Position numbers and translations under genes: made by a program
Origin: Ardenticatenaceae bacterium
GTDB lineage: Bacteria; Chloroflexota; Anaerolineae; Promineifilales; Promineifilaceae
Direction of reading: 5' to 3'
DNA: 64,000 nucleotides
Assembly (NCBI GenBank): GCA_011525915.1
Contig: WYBM01000021.1
Span: 118,198 to 182,197 of the forward strand
The notes under the pieces: model-generated
Databases searched by the model: none
What the model saw: only the letters and a program-made list of their open reading frames with translations
What the model was told of the DNA's origin: nothing
Shown here: in pieces, positions 62,574-64,000 of the stretch
Layout of the letters: each line of letters begins with the position of its first letter
Numbering within the stretch: position 1 is the stretch's first letter

Positions 62574-63755
62574 ATGACAAGAGAAGCAGTAATAGTCGCT
62601 GCCAGCCGTACGGCCGTAGGCAAAGCCAAACGAGGCAGCACCCGTAATTGGCGTTCAGATGAAATGGCGGCGGCCGTCATTCGGGAAGTGTTGCAGCAGG
62701 CACAAGGGCTGGATCCTAATGATGTGGATGATGTTATCATTGGCTGTGCCATGCCAGAGGGGGCACAAGGGTTAAACTTTGGCCGTACCATCGCACTGCG
62801 CGCCGGTTTGCCGGTAGACGTACCGGGCATGACAGTGAATCGCTTTTGTTCCAGTGGTTTGCAAACCATTGCTATGGCCGCTGAACGCATTATTGCTAAT
62901 GGCGCCGATGTGATTATTGCCGGGGGTGCCGAAACGATGAGCCTGGTTCCCATGACCGGCTTTCGGGTAAACCCTAACCCGTACATGGTGGAAAATCAGC
63001 CGGAAGTGTACATGGGCATGGGCCTGACGGCTGAACGTGTGGCGGAGGAGTTTGAAGTCAGCCGTCATGCTCAAGATGAATATGCCCTGCGCAGCCATCA
63101 GCGCGCCGCCGCCGCTTACGCCCGAGGCATTTTCCAGAGCGAAATATTGCCTGTGACAATTGAAGAAGTGACACCTGGCGAACATGGCCCCCAGCGGCGC
63201 AACTTTGTGTTGGACAAAGATGAACACGTGCGCCCGGATACCAGCCTGGAAGGTCTGGCGAAGCTAAAACCTGTCTTCAGGCAAGGGGGTACGGTGACGG
63301 CTGGCAATGCCTCACCTCTGAGCGATGGTGCGGCAGCGGTCATTGTCATGGAACGGCAGAAAGCAGAGTCATTGAGGCTGAAGCCATTGGTAAAATTTGT
63401 GGGTTTTAATGTTGGTGGTGTGCGCCCGGAGGTAATGGGTGTTGGCCCTATAACGGCCGTGCCCCGGCTGCTTAAACGCACTGGCCTGAGCCTCAAAGAG
63501 CTTGACCTGATCGAACTGAATGAAGCGTTTGCATCTCAAGCGGTTGCCGTTATCCGAGAACTGGGTTTTGACGAAGAAAAAACCAACGTCAACGGCGGCG
63601 CTATTGCCCTGGGTCATCCGCTGGGGGCCACCGGCGCCAAGCTGACAGTGCAAATCATCCACGAAATGAAGCGGCGTGACGCCCAGTTTGGCATGGTGAC
63701 CATGTGTGTTGGCGGCGGCATGGGCGCGGCCGGCATCTTTGAAAACCTTAACTAA
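62574..63755 (+). CDS. fadA: Acetyl-CoA C-acyltransferase (thiolase)
   Basis: The 393-residue thiolase performs the last step of beta-oxidation or its reverse. It has VIVAASRTAVGKAKRG, the nucleophile in VNRFCSSGLQTIA (Cys92), NASPLSDGAAAVIV, LNEAFASQAVAV, GGAIALGHPLGATGAK (His) and CVGGGMGAAGI (second Cys). GAGGAG lies seven bases before ATG. It is separated from fadN by the membrane protein, kinase and receiver genes. Confidence 0.95.
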   Translation: MTREAVIVAASRTAVGKAKRGSTRNWRSDEMAAAVIREVLQQAQGLDPNDVDDVIIGCAMPEGAQGLNFGRTIALRAGLPVDVPGMTVNRFCSSGLQTIAMAAERIIANGADVIIAGGAETMSLVPMTGFRVNPNPYMVENQPEVYMGMGLTAERVAEEFEVSRHAQDEYALRSHQRAAAAYARGIFQSEILPVTIEEVTPGEHGPQRRNFVLDKDEHVRPDTSLEGLAKLKPVFRQGGTVTAGNASPLSDGAAAVIVMERQKAESLRLKPLVKFVGFNVGGVRPEVMGVGPITAVPRLLKRTGLSLKELDLIELNEAFASQAVAVIRELGFDEEKTNVNGGAIALGHPLGATGAKLTVQIIHEMKRRDAQFGMVTMCVGGGMGAAGIFENLN

Positions 63756-63783
63756 TAACAGTCTTTAATAGCGCCAACTAAGG

Positions 63784-63877
63784 TAAGGGTCTGTCCAAGA
63801 TAAAACAAATGATTTCAGCCCAATTTTCTCTGGTAGCAACGCAAAACTGATATAACTTATTTCTGGACAGACCCTAA
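63784..63877. mobile_element. MITE-like element with TAA target duplication
   Basis: GGGTCTGTCCA (from 63787) and TGGACAGACCC (to 63874) are perfect 11-bp inverted ends of an 88-bp element, flanked on both sides by TAA. It has no coding capacity. Three-base duplications of this kind are made by IS5/IS1031-type transposases, so it is probably a non-autonomous derivative. Confidence 0.75.
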
Positions 63878-64000
63878 GCTCGACTTTGTACATTTAAGTC
63901 GAATAACAAACAGTATCAACCAGACGGTCAAAAAGAGACCGTGATATTTTTACAACATCTGGTTCAGTGGCGGACATTGAAAAAATAAATGCCGGAAACC
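63878..64000. other. Intergenic end of window
   Basis: It contains two small stems (CGACTT/AAGTCG and ACGGTC/GACCGT) and an AT-rich stretch. No start codon with a ribosome-binding site opens a gene before the window ends. Confidence 0.5.

Larger units (their letters stand above)
535..63460. repeat. Dispersed palindromic octamer ACGGCCGT (about 90 copies)
   Basis: By eye count about 90-95 exact copies are spread over the window, first at 535 and last at 63453, roughly one per 680 bp, mostly in genes. It is read in all three frames: Thr-Ala-Val (coaBC SKTAVAERL), x-Gly-Arg (coaBC LHGRKV) and x-Arg-Pro (alkC IRPFLV). That points to selection on DNA, not protein. Copies are missing from the IS110 element, the TRAP permease genes and nrfHA. 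Confidence 0.85.

Noticed and set aside
63890..63945. Possible tRNA in the last 120 bp because of nested small stems
   Set aside because: Stem lengths and spacing do not fit a cloverleaf, and no T-loop motif was found.
1..64000. CRISPR array or phage-like gene block
   Set aside because: The repeats seen are palindromic, dispersed or tandem words without regular spacers, and no capsid, terminase, integrase or cas genes were found.

Overview
This 64 kb window is chromosomal DNA of moderate GC content. It most likely comes from a Chloroflexota bacterium of the Anaerolineae/Ardenticatenia kind. That placement is an inference from gene content: Pro/Thr-rich stalk protein, lone Flp pilin, egtB-egtD, NrfHA, multi-PAS kinases with free receivers, DUF58 and DUF5684 proteins. 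No rRNA, tRNA or CRISPR array was seen.

Layout. 0-2.7 kb: end of holA, a VKOR-type oxidoreductase, a CBS-pair protein, a DUF58 protein. 2.7-5.1 kb: ergothioneine genes egtB-egtD. 5.2-9.3 kb: VOC protein, SDR, DinB-fold protein, AlkC-like glycosylase, NAD-epimerase. 9.3-12.1 kb: class III adenylate cyclase coupled to a repeat-bearing Pro/Thr-rich membrane protein. 12.1-14.8 kb: pantothenate operon panB-panE-panC, with an IS110-family element inserted just upstream (14883-16418). 16.5-20.4 kb: ADP-ribosylglycohydrolase, thioredoxin-like protein, Flp pilin, small membrane proteins. 20.7-25.3 kb: acetyl-CoA synthetase, TRAP permeases and a universal stress protein. 25.7-32.6 kb: Tat lipoprotein, Ser/Thr kinase, NrfHA nitrite reductase, a NarL/NarX-like two-component pair, CBS protein. 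32.7-43.4 kb: DHOD-like enzyme, DsbA-like protein, coaBC, a stand-alone effector-associated-domain protein, rhodanese, HMG-CoA lyase, beta-propeller protein, class V aminotransferase, aat, a divergent prs, a hydrolase. 43.4-52 kb: large exported propeller protein, M23 peptidase, three signalling genes. 52.2-63.8 kb: folK, TetR, folP, then a fatty-acid oxidation set (two acyl-CoA dehydrogenases, FadN-type fusion, thiolase) interrupted by a membrane protein and a kinase/regulator pair.

Shared themes. panB/E/C and coaBC serve CoA synthesis. acs, the acyl-CoA dehydrogenases, fadN, thiolase and HMG-CoA lyase consume CoA thioesters. VKOR, the DsbA-like protein and the CINC thioredoxin-like protein suggest disulfide formation outside the membrane. 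NrfHA suggests nitrite respiration to ammonium.

The most unusual features are in the DNA rather than in any one gene. (1) The palindromic octamer ACGGCCGT occurs about 90 times, in all reading frames and between genes, where one or two copies would be expected; it resembles the cyanobacterial HIP1 repeat. (2) The IS110-family element sits inside a REP-like hairpin whose two halves rejoin into a perfect 19-bp stem, and it has a 194-nt non-coding end fit to encode a bridge RNA. (3) At least four families of dispersed intergenic repeats occur: a two-hairpin element with TTAGGT/ACCTAA ends, a compound REP-like unit, CAGT/ACTG-rich tracts and a TAA-flanked MITE. Two of these families have supplied coding sequence or a stop codon to neighbouring genes.
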